A stretch of 64,000 nt of DNA from Hyphomicrobiales bacterium (GTDB taxonomy: Bacteria > Pseudomonadota > Alphaproteobacteria > Rhizobiales > Rhizobiaceae): the NCBI GenBank assembly GCA_900465675.1, contig UBJR01000008.1, positions 124,001 through 188,000 of the forward strand. The letters run 5' to 3'. The notes beneath the pieces were generated by a model. It was not told the origin of the DNA and did not search any database. It saw nothing but the letters and a program-made list of their open reading frames with translations. Made by a program: the position numbers and the translations under genes. This document shows positions 63,820-64,000 of the stretch, piece by piece. Within the stretch, counting starts at the first letter, position 1. Every line of letters begins with the position of its first letter.

Positions 63820-64000
63820 ATGCGATATGACCTGAATCTGATGCCGGTGTTCCTGGCGCTCATGGATGAGCGCAACGTCACCCGCGCCGCCGAACGGCTG
63901 GGCATCACCCAGCCGGCGCTGTCCAATGCGCTGAACCGCCTGCGCGACACGCTGCGCGATCCACTGTTCATCCGCGAGCGCTACGGCATGCGCCCGACGC
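63820..64000 (+). CDS. LysR-family regulator (5' part only)
   Basis: 60 codons visible from ATG 63820. LysR helix-turn-helix: MRYDLNLMPVFLALMDERNV, TRAAERLGITQPALSNALNR, LRDTLRDPLFIRER. The rest lies beyond the window. Divergent from the PfpI-ABM-AKR operon and probably its activator. Confidence 0.85.
   Translation, partial: MRYDLNLMPVFLALMDERNVTRAAERLGITQPALSNALNRLRDTLRDPLFIRERYGMRPT

Overview
The window looks like a chromosomal segment of a fast-growing rhizobium (Rhizobium leguminosarum/etli type). It is GC-rich and densely coded on both strands. It has a rhizobial betI-betB-betA glycine-betaine locus, an asparaginase of the R. etli class-3 type, paired L,D-transpeptidases typical of Rhizobiales, and several copies of the palindromic RIME-like intergenic repeat. 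I saw no rRNA, tRNA, CRISPR array, insertion sequence or phage gene. All function calls rest on reading the protein sequences; no database search was run.

Layout. 1-3570 (minus): choline to glycine betaine (betA partial, betB, betI). 3.7-7.7 kb: an HdeD-like membrane protein, an orphan ParD-like antitoxin, an EAL-CBS-GGDEF protein and a quinone oxidoreductase. 7.9-13.2 kb: two MFS transporters flanking a cysteine-rich SufR-like regulator, then a low-GC pair of unknown membrane proteins and a DUF3750-like protein. 13.4-19.6 kb: asparaginase, DeoR and LysR regulators, two glutathione transferases and small enzymes. 19.7-30.7 kb: a Tat-exported beta-helix protein, a PAS-GAF-GGDEF-EAL protein, a DNA exonuclease/ATP-dependent ligase pair, an alpha/beta hydrolase, two L,D-transpeptidases and a SleB-like cell wall hydrolase. 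30.8-38.6 kb: LysR/MFS, orphan HigA, OhrR/Ohr, a RES-Xre toxin-antitoxin pair, and a MarR regulator divergent from DUF899-DUF1579-VOC genes.

The most notable part is 38.6-59.3 kb. An 11.8-kb gene encodes a 3940-residue RTX adhesin. Close by are a complete type I secretion machine (TolC-like, ABC exporter with a C39-like N-terminus, HlyD-like adaptor), a membrane protein with a degenerate GGDEF domain, an unusual ribbon-helix-helix plus PAS-like regulator that ends the secretion operon, a histidine phosphatase, and a periplasmic peptidase C93 (BTLCP/LapG-like) protease. The adhesin N-terminus carries a di-alanine VAAG motif at the place where LapG-type proteases cut LapA-type adhesins. Together these suggest a Lap-like, surface-retained and proteolytically released adhesin, but no LapD is encoded here, so its control would differ from the Pseudomonas system.

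The right end (59.5-64.0 kb) holds a periplasmic-binding-protein-like lipoprotein, a membrane protein, an electrophile/redox stress operon (DJ-1/PfpI, ABM monooxygenase, aldo/keto reductase) and the start of a divergent LysR gene.
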